Assembly (NCBI GenBank): GCA_932521025.1
Contig: OW051468.1
Span: 2,418,064-2,482,063 of the forward strand
Length of the DNA: 64,000 bases
Direction: 5' to 3'
Origin: Oscheius onirici
Lineage: Eukaryota; Nematoda; Chromadorea; Rhabditida; Rhabditidae
Of this stretch, positions 43,033-54,373 are shown piece by piece. The position numbers were made by a program, and so were the translations under genes. The notes under the pieces were generated by a model. It was not told the origin of the DNA and searched no databases. It was given only the letters and a program-made list of their open reading frames with translations. Each line of letters opens with the position of its first letter. The stretch's first letter is position 1.

Positions 43033-46000
43033 CTAGAGACGTCGTCGCATCGGAGTCGTGCTCCAAAGACTGTCACCGGCTCCCATTCTGGGGCTCTTTC
43101 CTGAATTTTTTGGTTGTTTTCCCAAAGAGAGAGAGTCTCACCTGGAGAGGACTGAAAAGAGTCTCGATACGAGTCTCTGAAAGAGTCACGCAGAGACGAG
43201 TTCAGAGAGGAGGGAGAGGCTCCGCTCCTCATACTCTCGTCCTGGAAACTTCCAGAACTTTCCCAGATGTGCTTCTTGAGAAACATGTAGCTTCCAATGA
43301 TCGTGATTCCTATCAGACAGGTCCACATGAGGGAGGGGATGATCCAGGCGACTCTTTGAAGAAGCAGGAACGAGAATTCCAGGAAACCGTTAGAATCGAG
43401 GGCTGAATTTTTTTTAGGAAGATTCGAGAAGAACTCTTACCATTGACGACCTGCTTCATGTCGCTGCCGACCATCTTGACACGGACTGGGATCGAGACAA
43501 TCTGACCTGTTAAACTGTTCCGGACAGTGATAGTACAGCGACTGGACAGTTCATTCCAGAGAGCGACGTGCTTGACGTTTAGCTGAAAATAAGAGGGCCT
43601 TTTCTGTCTCTCGGATTACTACTGAACTAGACTACTTCTGGTCCAAAACGACTAGACCTAGAGAGATTGAACTGTCCCCTTACCTTGATGGCAAAGAACT
43701 TGGTTCCAGATTGACTGGCTCCCGACGGTCTGCTCGTCTCGTAGACATTCAATAGATCTCCTTCACAGCCAACGACAGAAATGTGCTTGGACTGGTATTT
43801 CGGTGCCGAGACGGACAGAACAGTAGGTTCCGATTGGGCATTGGAGATTCGAATTTCACTTTCGAGAACTTGCAGTGCTGGATGGAAAGGAACCTTGATG
43901 GTGTCTTCCACATTGCGATTGAAGCCTTGCCATTTGGCTGTGATGACGAGGTCCGTTTGGGGGAAGTCGAGCAGGTTGGTGTACGCTTTGCCAGCTTCGA
44001 GTTTGGTCACAACACAGACGTAGGAACCTGGAAAATGAAATACTCCCTGACTCTCTGTCCCTCTGTCTTTCTGTCTCACTGACTCTCTGAATCTGTCTTT
44101 CTGACTCTCTGACTCTCTTTCTCTCTGACTCCTTTCCCCCTTGTCTCCCTGACTCTCTGACACTGTCTCTCCGTCTCTCTGTCCATCTGTTTCTCTGACT
44201 CTCTGCCCCTCTGTCCTTATCCCTTTCTGTCTATCTGTCCCCCACTTACCGATCTGCGTACTGTAAGCAGCCTTAACACTGAGAAGATTCAAAGCATTTG
44301 GAGCTGATGTTGAACTGAAGGCGATATAACAGTCAATAGGCGGTCTCAGTTCAGCAATGACTTTCCTCTGCTCCTCTGAACAACTTCTAGCATCAGTATT
44401 GTTCGTCATTCTCAACGGGAAAGAGAAAGCAGCTCCGTCCAGATCAGTCACATGACTGTGAGCATCGCGGGCAAAGCGGAGACTGCTAATGTCGTCCACT
44501 GGAACCTTGGCATGGAGTGTCTGACTATCAGTCTTGACCGAGAAGTGCACCAATCCAGGCTTTGTGAATCTGGCTACTCCGAGCTTTTTGTCGAGGAACT
44601 GGACTCCGGCATCGTTACTGAACCATTCGGAACTTCCTTGAAGAGGGTTCTTCAGGCAGACGACTTCCGATACCAAATAACGAGTTCCTGAAGGTACGAT
44701 AGCCTCTCCGGCTGAGATTCGGACAAAAACTGGAGTCGTGGCGGGTGTGGCAGCATCCCAAATCTTCAGAACCGTCTCTCCGGGAGCCCTCAGTGTGATG
44801 GACACTTGTCTTCCCGACTCGAGCTCCGAAATCTCAGTCAAATCGAAACGATGAGGACGGAAGCGGATTTCTCCCTTGATCGCATCCATTTTTCTTCCCA
44901 AGAAATCGCGAGCGAAGACATTGAGGTTGAGAACAGCTCCAACTGGAAGATGGTAGATCTTATAGTCGTCGGCAGTGGTGAGACTCGTAGTCGAGACTAC
45001 GTCCAGAGCTGACGGAGAGGAAACGACTACTGGGACGAGAACTGTGTCATTTCCAGCTGATGTACTCCTTTTGATGCTGAGAGTATCGACTCCTTCTACT
45101 GAACTCGATCGGAGGACACCAATAGAACTGACGGAGATGATGGATGGGCTTCGGACAGAGTACTCGACTTCTCCTCGGGGTCTGAAAGTAAGAGTTATGG
45201 GAATGGAGAAACAAAGAGTCTGAGGCTCTCAGAGACAAAAGAGACAGAGATACAGTACATGAACTTACAAATTGAACTCCAGAGGAAGGATCGCATTCGG
45301 TCCGACTCTCACGGCCGAGATAGCCAGTTCAGGCTGTACCAGTCCCGGTCGGTCCTCAACTACTACGGTAATCGAGTCCTCGAAAACCTTGGCTGATCCA
45401 ACAAAGTGCTGTTTGGCCTGAGGAGAGAGTTCTACCTTGACCTAAAATTCGAAGACTCTCAATGGAAGTACAGTAACCCTACCGTAACCTTGCTACTACC
45501 TACAGTCTGTCCATCTAGCCAGATAGAGTACTGGTTGTGACTGGTCTCTACTACCGACTGTCCAAAGGGATGAGTTTGAGCCAGGACTGAGGGAGAGTCG
45601 ACTATCCAGGTGATTTTGAATGGATAATGGGCGCCGCCAAAAGAGAACGGTACTTCTTGGTCGTCTTTGCCCTGTACAGTAATCCAGAGTCGACTGCCTC
45701 TCTCGACCACATTTGTGCTGGCTTTCAGACTGACTCCGGCCAGAGAGACAACTCGGACGATGACAGAATCCTTTGACGAGTGTCCGGCAGCAAAGCTGAC
45801 TGATCCAGTAACTTTTGTGTAGCCGAGATTTCTGGACGTGATGAGAGCATTACTCTCAACGTCGGCAATCTTCGTATTGTTCAGAGTGAACTCGATTGGG
45901 GGAGTTGGAAGAGGGCCGCCGACTACTTCGAGCTGGAAAGAGACTGACTGACAGAACAGAGAAAATACTTACCTGGAACGTGCTCTCCGGTATCAGAGTA

Positions 46001-49000
46001 ACGATTTTCGGTTCGAAAGAGATGGGAGAATAGACTTGAATAGTGTGAGGACGAGAAGAAAGACTGTGACCGGAAGAGGACTTGGCTGTGGCGGACAGCG
46101 AGGCAGAGCCGACTTCTGTGGCGGAGAGGACGAAATGGTGGGCTTTGCGTCTGGAAATGGAGAGTACGGGGGGAGAGACAAGGAGACAGAGAGTCTGACA
46201 GAGAACCGGAGATACAGAGAGTCAGAAAGACAGAGAAAGTAACTCACTTCAAAATCTGTAGTGCTCTGTTAGTAATTTCGAGTTTAGTTTCCGACAAATC
46301 GTAAGGATAGGCATTTCCAGTCTCATCAATAGCTTCTACCAGAACCTCAATGTTGGAGCCGACTTCTACCTAAAGCCTTGAAATTAGCAGTGAAAATAGA
46401 TAAAATCTTACGTAAGGAGGTCCAGAAATGGCCAGAGCAGCTATCCTGGTCACTTTTACAGTAATTTCGACTTCAGATTCCGGAAGACACTCGTCAGTAA
46501 TTCGAATCACGGCAGTGCCCTGACTTTTGGGCAAGACTGTCACTGTCCTGTCAGTAATCGAAGCAGAGAATGGAGCGGAAGTGGGACTCTTCATCGAAAA
46601 TTGTCCGGAACCGCCGCGAAGTTCTGCTGCTCCCATTGTTCCCTTCTCGTTCCAGATGACCAGCTGTTTTGAACTGGTTGAGATGGGTTCGACAATACTC
46701 AAGTCAGCTGCAGCGGTTAGTTTCTTCTTCAGTTCTCCAACCTTCGAAATGGAGGAAACTTCTGCGTTGATGGTCACCATTCCAGGCTTTCCTTTGGCCA
46801 CGACCGTACGCTTGTCTGGAAACAACTGGATGAGTCTCTGTCATCTGTCCTACTGTCTCTCTGTCTCTCTGACTCTCTGTTTCTCTGTCCCACTGACCCT
46901 CTGTCTCTCTCCAAAAGACCCACCATTATTCAGCTTCGATTCACTATCCAAACTAGCCAGAGAATGTTGATTGTGAACAAGAGACCAGTCGACCTTTAAA
47001 CCAGAGATAGAGCTCAGTTTCCTTTCCTTCGAATCACAGAGACCATATCCAGCCAACTTGACAGGAACAGAAGATGTTGTGAGAGCGACAGGCTGAAAAG
47101 TTTTCAATATTTTATCTAGACACTGAACTCACCGGAATAGCATGACACTTGTTCTTCTCGAACGAGAGAGACAGTTTCGTCGGCGTGGTACAGCAAACAG
47201 AAATCTCAATTTCCGAGACCATTGGCAGTGGAAGTGAGGAGGATTTGTGGTTTCCCACCAGAACTTTTACCGTCTCTTGAGAGCTCTTGACGCCGCATTG
47301 AAGCAAGGCTTCACTGTTTCCAATAAAGTTCAAAGCCGCGAATTCTTTTCCTTTGCCTTCTTGGAAGAACTCTGAGGGATCGAGAAGCCAGGGTCTTGGA
47401 CCGCCGGTGATCTTCAAGGCCAGTTCACTTCCGACAGCTAGAGCAACAGCATCGATACTGGCTTTGAGTGGAGCGTAGGCGGAAATTTCGACTTCGGCTT
47501 TGAGCTTGTCGAAAGAGATTCGAGCGACACTGTCACCGACTGATTTCGCTCGAAGTTCGACAGTTCCACAGCCGGTTCCTTGTGTTGGTAGAGTTGATTC
47601 GACTGGAAATTGTGGGGTTTAATAGGAAGAGAACTTACATTGAACTTGTTCAAAGATGCTTCCATCATCAGCCCGGACCTGCCATCTGATCTGACGACAA
47701 TCAGTGAAGGAGACAGGCCCATTCGGACCGGATCCCTTCAGATCGACATTCAGTACCAGATTGTTCCCGATTTCTGCCTCCTTGATAGTCTCTCCAAATC
47801 CAACGGACAGCGGATTGATGACCAAAATTTCAGCAGTATCGAAAAGTTCCTCATTCCTTCTGTCCGTTACCGTAACCCTGGTGGTTCCGAGTGTACTACA
47901 GGTCAATAGACCAGTGTTCTTGTCAACATGGCAGATGGAACTGTCCTCGACTGTCCACTCGTAGGCTCGACTACCTCCAGTCGCTCTCATTTGGGAGGTC
48001 ATCTTCTCCTTCGGAATGTACGGAAGAACGACTCGGGAAGGAATGATCTTGATCGGATCCACGATTTCGATCAATTGCTCTCCAGAAATTTTTCCAGGAA
48101 CGTGAAGTTCCTTGCCTTCCTTCGTAAAAATTGTTGTGAATCTGCTACGAACTGTCGTCTTCCCGGTCTTTTTCGGCATCACAACAAAGAAGCTGCCATT
48201 GGTTGACTTTTCGACAATTGTGAAGACACTCTCGTCCAGGAAGGAATCGAATCTCATGTTCTAAAGAAATAGATATTTCCAGAAGAAGAAACTGAACTGA
48301 CATCACTGATATACATGTTGTTCCCATGGGCATCCAATAGATTAACTGTCAGTTTGTAGGTCTTTCCATTCTCCAGGATCCAGTTGTTTCCAGAAACGGA
48401 CCACTGGATAGAGTCGGGGTCAACGACGTTGATTACGGTAAATGGGGGACGAATTCCAGTCTTGGCTCGGAGATCGACGTCTGGAAAGAGGCGGAGAGTC
48501 ATTGGAATAAGTTCAGTGACAAACAGAGGGTTACTGTCTCTCTATCTGTCTTTCCCAGTCTGTCTGTCCAAAACCAAAGAGAGAACTCACTCTGTGCCAA
48601 GAGGACGACACTGGTCTTTCCGAGACTCAGCGCCTGGACGGAAGAAGAGCTCTTGTCCAGAGCACAGACATCCTTCTGCTCCACATTGAGGTAGTAGTTT
48701 GACGATGGCATGGGGACAACTGAATTCTGTAATGAGAAATCAAAGTCAAGTTCAAACCTTCTTGACTGTGCTGTTTGATGATAATGACTTGGAAGGGGAC
48801 GATGGTCTGTGGGTAGATGTAGAGATCGTGTGAGGGAATGAGAAGAAGATTAGCAACGACTGTCAGATCAAGATTGTATTGGGGAATCTTCTGAAAGAAA
48901 TTAGTTGTACTGTCATTGTCACTGTCACTCACATTAAGCTGCTGATCCGTAAACTTGGCTGACAGAGTAGCAGATCCAGTTCCTGTACCCTCTACCAGAA

Positions 49001-49925
49001 TCACGTAACCCTTCTTTTTCTGCTTCTCCAGGCCCAAAATCTCCGTCGGAGCGTCGTAAGTCGACTGTTCGAATTGAACGATCCGAAGAGGTCGATCTCC
49101 GCCATTGTAGGCGAGGTCCCATTCAAGTGGAATCTCACTGAGAGTGGAAAAGTGATCGCCTTCGGCATTGAAAGCCTCGACGACCATTCGGACCGGAGCC
49201 GCATCGACGAAGAGAACTTTTGTCGTGGTTTCGATCTTGATCGAGGCAATCTGGTCGACACTGACTCCACAGCTGAGAGTCGTTCCCGATTCTGAAAGGA
49301 GAGTTCTGTAATAGTTTCTTAGTCTCGTTCTCCCCGAGCCCAAAGCAGAACCCTTGTTTGAATTCCGCGCGTAAAGTAGAAGTGCCCGAGGTAGTGAAAA
49401 TTGTCGTTTCTTAACTCTGAGAACCTCGTGAGAAGTGTTTTCTCGTACGTTAGAAGAAAGGCAAAAATCATAACCTAAAAGGAATCGAACCTGACACATG
49501 GTTAGATTCGCCTCAGTCAGTCTGAATCAGTACTTGCATTGAGATAATCCAGCAGTTGCTTAGAGCAAACTCAGATTTCCAATGCCAAAACCCACTTTTA
49601 TCGTCAGCAAACACGACGGCCGTCATTTCTCCGGCAATCGACTTGGCTGTGACCTTGACTTCAGCCCGATCGGAGCATTCCCCAGCTCGGACACCGACTC
49701 CATTGACAGAAACGACGTCGGGTCGCGTTGAGCGCCTGAATGATAACTTTAACAGTGAAAAAGAATCAAATTTTACCAATAGAAGCATCCTCCTGTGGGT
49801 TGACTGACTTCTAGGACGAATTTGACTGGAATTGTTGGATGGAAGGGAAGAAGGACTCTGGGGACGTTGAGTCTGTAGCCGAGACAGCAGCCTGTCGAGG
49901 CTAGAAAGAGCAGAAGGAGACGCAT
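43033..49925 (-). CDS. npp-12: Nuclear pore membrane glycoprotein gp210 (NUP210)
   Basis: Integral pore-membrane nucleoporin with a large luminal part. It starts with a signal peptide (MRLLLLFLASTGCCLG) and YRLNVPRVLLPFHPTIPVKF. It continues through many Ig-like/BIG2 repeats (for example RPDVVSVNG, LLTCSTLGTTRVTVTDRR, EDSITVVVEDRPGLVQPEL, GVARFTKPGLVHF), and ends with a single membrane span (IPSLMWTCLIGITIIGSYMF) and a short Ser-rich tail (SSLRDSFRDSYRDSFQSS, then SPRMGAGDSLWSTTPMRRRL before the TAG at 43035-43033). The tail requires removal of a short intron starting GTGAGACTCTC. I estimate about 1,700-1,800 residues, near the family length. Several introns carry CT/GA-rich simple sequence in either orientation, which leaves some of them open as reading frames. 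Confidence 0.92.
44040..44245. repeat. CTCTCTGACT/CTGTCT-rich simple sequence in a gp210 intron
   Basis: About 200 bp of TCTCTGTC, CTCTGACT and TTTCTGTC units. Related shorter tracts occur in other gp210 introns at about 46.84-46.91 and 48.53-48.57 kb in the same orientation, and at about 45.21-45.25 and 46.16-46.24 kb in the reverse orientation. Confidence 0.85.
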
Positions 49926-51177
49926 CTCCCGGTGCTGCTTTGGAGAGGAAAATACCTGAAAGGCAAACTGAACTTTTCTTTTAAAGATCTGGAGAGACGG
50001 GGAAAACTACGAAGGTTTTTACTCTTTACTCAAACTTTCAACCTTGTTTTGATCGCTCTCTGGACGAAAGTTTTCGTTTTCTCGCTTCGGAATGTTCTCG
50101 AAAGTTGAAGAGATTTCAATTCTCTACAAGTTTGTAAAATATCCCAAATTCGAAAACTCTTATCTAGGTCCAGAAGACGGAGCTTCGAGAACTTTCACGT
50201 CAATCAAGGCAGTTAATAGAACAAATTTAGAGTACAAAAATTTTGGTTTTTTTCCGGTACGGAGATCTGATAGCGAGAGTTCGAAAACTGTTAGGTTTTC
50301 TTCTAAAAATATTACGAAAGAAAAAAATTCGAAAATGAACCAAGTTTCGTAAGAGAATATATTGTTCAATGTAGCCAATTGCCTAGCCTATATAAACGAA
50401 GTTTGCTAGAGGAATTGTACTTTTTTTTCGAAACCAAGAAAAGGGAAATTAGAACCTAACCAAAACACGGGGCACAAGAAAAAACAAAATGTAACATTTT
50501 TTGGGGAGCGCGGTTCAAATCTGCCGCAACGTCAATTGGCAGCATGTCGTTGGAAAATAATGTCTGCCAATGGTGGTTGAGGTGGGAAAGTTGACAGATT
50601 GTAAAAAAGAGGTCACTATTGTCTTTGCGGACTATTGATTTTTCGAAGGTCAAATAAAGAGTCTGATTGTGAGAGACAGACTGAACTAACCTAGGGTAGA
50701 AAATTAAGAGACGACTGTAGAAGACGTGAGAGTAGAACTTTCTCGGAGTAGAACAGACGATTTAATGGGAACTGACTGGATTATTATTCTCCCTCTTGAC
50801 AAGTATTGACTTGTCGAAGCGAACTTCAAAAAAGTCTGGAATCTACAAGAAACATCCTTTCTGACAAAATCATAGTTGCCATGATGAGGATGATGGCCGT
50901 CTTGCAATCGAGTCTGTGTAACGGTTTGTATTCGAAAACTCGGAATAGTTTCGAAAGTCGGCTCAGAATGACTGTAAACTTGAAGAAGATGAGGTTATAC
51001 TGGGCAAGGGACAAGCCAAGGGACCTAGCATCGAACTACGGGTCATGTGGATACTTTGATCAGAAATTTTTCTTCCCAGAACATGCGTGTAAAACCGAAA
51101 AAAAGAGCAGACTATCAGCACAAAAAACTATTTGGATAAGCGAGAATCAAATAACGAAAAAATGTTTGTTATCATTT

Positions 51178-51372
51178 TTATTTATCCGAAACTGTCACTA
51201 TTTTCCGTTCTTCACAATCGGAGCACCCTTCTTCTTTTCCATCTGCTTCGATTTCCTTCACATCGTTTTGATCCGATCCATTGAAGTAATCCATGGGTTC
51301 TTCTTCCACAAGAGAAACTGCCGGAACCGGGTTGGGAATCGGAACCATCTCCTGCAGCCGGTTGCGACGTTT
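51178..51372 (-). CDS. Possible terminal exon or small ORF, unrecognised
   Basis: Open frame with a balanced acidic end (VPIPNPVPAVSLVEEEPM ... EGCSDCEERKIVTVSDK) whose stop codon overlaps an AATAAA signal. The frame is open further upstream to an AG at about 51424 after an A-rich stretch, including HPRPTPKRRNRLQEM. No partner exons were found, so this may be chance. Confidence 0.22.
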   Translation of the reverse strand, partial: KRRNRLQEMVPIPNPVPAVSLVEEEPMDYFNGSDQNDVKEIEADGKEEGCSDCEERKIVTVSDK

Positions 51373-51549
51373 TGGAGTAGGACGAGGGTGAGACGCAGGA
51401 ACGGGAGCAACCCTGTCCACCTTTTTTTATTTTTTTCAATTTATTTTTTTCAATTGGAGCAATTATATATTTTTTTTAATTTGGAGCAAGTGATAGCTTT
51501 CTAGCAAGTGACGATGGCGCTACACATCTGAATTCAAAGGCTCTCTATT

Positions 51550-51810
51550 TGTAATGCACCTTTAGCAAAGCCCTTCCAGGGCTAAAGTTAGATAATCTAC
51601 CACTTCGCTCTGTAGCGGAGACACATTTCCTTTCATTCTCCTTTTGTGGCTTGTTCGCAGTCCCAGCCTCTCCAAAACTATCAGTCGTAAAACTTGCTTT
51701 TCCTGTTTCGACTTGTTACAAAAGAACAACTTTCATCGGATCTTCACAAATCTCCCCAAATAGTTGTCAATTCACGGGGGCTTCAGACAGACGGACAGAC
51801 ACGACAGATA
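51550..51810. repeat. Dispersed repeat copy
   Basis: Contains CCTTCCAGGGCTAAAG, AACTTGCTTTTCCTGTTTCGAC (complement of AAGTCGCGACAGGAAAAGCAAG at about 41.95 kb), TTTCATCGGATCTTCACAAAT and GTCAATTCACGGGGGCTTCAGACAGAC, linking the copies at 36.8-37.1 and 41.8-42.0 kb into one family. Confidence 0.7.
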
Positions 51811-51999
51811 TGTATAGGCTGTTAAAGATTCTACTCTGGCTGGACTAGCCATCAGTCTCTTGTATTCTGTCTCTCTCAGCTGAACAATTTGGTTAAAACT
51901 TCATTCTTGTGTACAATTCATCTTATTGAAAAAGTAAGAGATCACAGTGGGACAAGAGGCTTTGGACTGTCTGAGATTGTGAGTATGATGATGGTGGGA

Positions 52000-54373
52000 T
52001 TATTTGTAGGCGTTGATTCCTTTCAAGCCGTCCACGAAGCCCTGTTTCATGTGGACAACGACGAAGAGGGCCAGAGTTCGCCAGACCTGAAAGAAGCTTC
52101 TGCATGAGTCGTCTCTCTATCTGTCTCTTACATGGGAAATGTTCGAACGGTACCCGCGATATCCAAAATCGGTTTTCGATACGGGAATCATTATTTTATT
52201 TCTGATTCTGGGGGTTATCTCCGATTTTCCTAAACGATCGGTTTACACCCGCTCCCAAAACTGCCTCTGTCTTCTACACTGAACTTCTGCAAATGCTGTC
52301 ATCCTCCCGATTGGGGAGGACGACAGCCTGCGAAGGTCTTTGCTTCGAACCCTTCCGACATTTTTTCTATTTTTTTTGAGGCTCACCTGTCCTTGTAGAT
52401 TGGTCTTCTTCTGACTTCAAATACTAAACGTAATCAAAAAAGTTTTTTTAGGCCCCCTGATATTGGCAATAAGTTCGAACATTTCCCATGTAACAATATT
52501 TTTTTTCCTTTTTCGCTTATTTTGACCTACAGACCTACACTTGGACCTTGTAAGACCTACAGACTCTAATTGCCCAGTCTCTCCAAATACTCACCCTCAC
52601 AGCCTCAGCCCTATCTTGATCACTGAAATCCGGTAGTTTGTTCATATGATCACTCAAAGAGTAATCCATAGCATCCTGGAAGTCATCCCAGTACTCGTGC
52701 TTGAATCCCCGATTGGCGAATTTGCAGTGCCTCTGACCGACATCATAGAGGTAGGGCTTGATCCTGTCCATGTGATAGACATTTTTGACGACCTGCGCCA
52801 GCGTCTGGACAAATTTCAAAGCCTGGCTTCGGAATTCCTTCGAATCTTTCCAGCTGTCCCCGTAGGTCTCAATATAGGGGAACAATTTCTTGCAGTTCGG
52901 GTTGTGCTCAAAAATGTAAAAATAGATTGAGGATCTGCAAAATGTTTAGTAATTCTTTCAAATTAGAGCTCACCCAAGATTGTAAAGGAACTCGAATTCG
53001 TCGCTCCACGTTCTCCGTAAGAGCTCTTTTTCCGTCACTGTCGGCTCCCAGTGCTCAATGTTCTCGACGTAGATCCTCTGAAAATATAATTTCACGAGAG
53101 TATCTGGAGAAGTCCGACTTATTAAAGCACTGTTTATAAAATTACAACCTGTATATGGCCTGTTCAAAAAGAAGAGGGGTTACCCGTAAGATTTTAGATT
53201 TTCCCTTCGAGACCCACAAAGTTAGATACTCTGCCAACAAATTTGAAAGATAGGCAGCTAAAGCTGGAATTTGATGGCTGGGTACCCAACATTTGCGTCC
53301 TAATTGTAAGTGGGTCTCGAAGGGAAGAGGTAAAAATCTTAAGTAATTTCCAATAAAAAAAAACTTTATCTTGCTGCTTTGGAGTCTCCAGTCTCCAGAA
53401 AGTTTCCAGAAACTCACGTCCCAGAAAATTAATGAGAAACTAGACAGATAAAGGTTAAAAGTTTCATATACTCACCTTTCCCACGCCTTTGCCATTCATG
53501 TCAGCCTCACTGTTCCTTCTTGGCTGCGACAGCTTGTTCTTCCTATCTGTCTGCGGTGTGGAGAAGGCTTTGGCTTTGTCGGAGACACTGAAAAAAATTG
53601 GAATTTTTTCTCAAAACTTGGAAGAGATGGCTAAAATCAGGAGCGGAACCAATGTCTGGTCTCTTGCTCTCTAAAAGCCTCCTAATGTGTAACGTATGCA
53701 CTTTGACGTTTTTGCCTAATTGAGTGAGGAAAAAAAGGGGGGAAAGGGAAAGACATTTTGGGAACATGTCTCTTGTTTTTAGAGGAGTAATCGGATCGGG
53801 GGGGAGGTACACGCCGGACTTAGGAGGTGCGTGAGAATTTGTTGAGGGAGAGAGTGGAGAGTCAGTGGGACAGAGGGACAGAAAATCATGGAGCTAGAGA
53901 GACAGAGAGTGAGAGGGACAGAGACTGGGATCGAAGTGCGCTGGGAGTATCCGGAGAAGGAGACACCCGGAAACGGCTTGCGGGAGATGCATCAAAGAGA
54001 TTCTTTTTCTGTCCTAATGGACCGAAATACCCCGCAAAAAAGAGAGACTGATGAGTATAGGGAAGTAAGACAAACTCTCAAGGGGAATAGTGACAGAAAA
54101 ACAAGATTAGCCAGGTTCAAAACAAGACGTTTTCCAGTGGCAACTTTCGCCGATATTTCAGAGACGAATGGCCTCTGGAAGGAGTGATATTGCAGCTGCG
54201 GACCGAATGACGAAGAACAAGCAAACGTCCCCAGAGAGCAGAGATTTCTCTCTTCTAGTTCATCCCGGGACCCATCTTACTCACCCGTTATGTGCTGGCG
54301 ACGTCTGGAAGAAGCTGAACATGTTGGACATCAGATTCCTGGCCGCCGATGGCATTCTGCTCAGACTGGGCAT
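52000..54373 (-). CDS. Globin
   Basis: Haem-binding globin of the diverse nematode family. Exons run from an ATG at 54373 (MPSLSRMPSAARNLMSNMFS ...), through a Ser/Lys-rich linker to MNGKGVGK (about 53465), then 53079 to about 52974 (VTEKELLRRTWSDEFEFLYN), about 52936-52591, and 52107-52000 ending GINAYK. The globin fold is recognisable: the A-helix Trp, NCKKLFPYIE (CD region with Phe), FRSQALKFVQTL with Gln at the expected distal E7, and VGQRHCKF with the proximal F8 His, followed by VWRTLALFVVVHMKQGF. The N-terminal extension of about 70 residues is unusual for a myoglobin-like protein but common in C. elegans globins. Further 5' exons (near 55.9, 56.2 and 57.1 kb) are possible. Two introns contain TA-flanked MITEs. 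Confidence 0.9.
52131..52490. mobile_element. TA-flanked MITE in the last globin intron
   Basis: The ends read CATGGGAAATGTTCGAAC and the exact complement, with TA directly outside (52129-52130 and 52491-52492); the perfect match including flanks is 21 bp. Length 360 bp, no transposase frame. Its inverted ends differ from those of the 30-kb element, so it belongs to another family. Confidence 0.82.
53189..53339. repeat. Palindromic TA-flanked MITE in a globin intron
   Basis: Arms of about 30 bp (53189-53217 and 53310-53339): AGATTTTAGATTTTCCCTTC and GAGACCCAC against the complement, with a few mismatches. TA lies at 53187-53188 and 53340-53341. The 90-bp centre has no coding potential. Confidence 0.75.

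Larger units (their letters stand above)
49926..51999. other. Spacer between gp210 and the globin gene
   Basis: Holds the gp210 promoter side. Short ORFs only, apart from the weak candidate at 51178-51372. A dispersed-repeat copy lies at about 51.55-51.81 kb. Confidence 0.5.

Noticed and set aside
43627-44901. A single 424-codon gp210 exon including Glu/Arg/Ser-rich repeats
   Set aside because: The repeat part is the GA-rich simple sequence at 44.04-44.25 kb, read through because it lacks stops. Good donor and acceptor sites flank it, so it is an intron.
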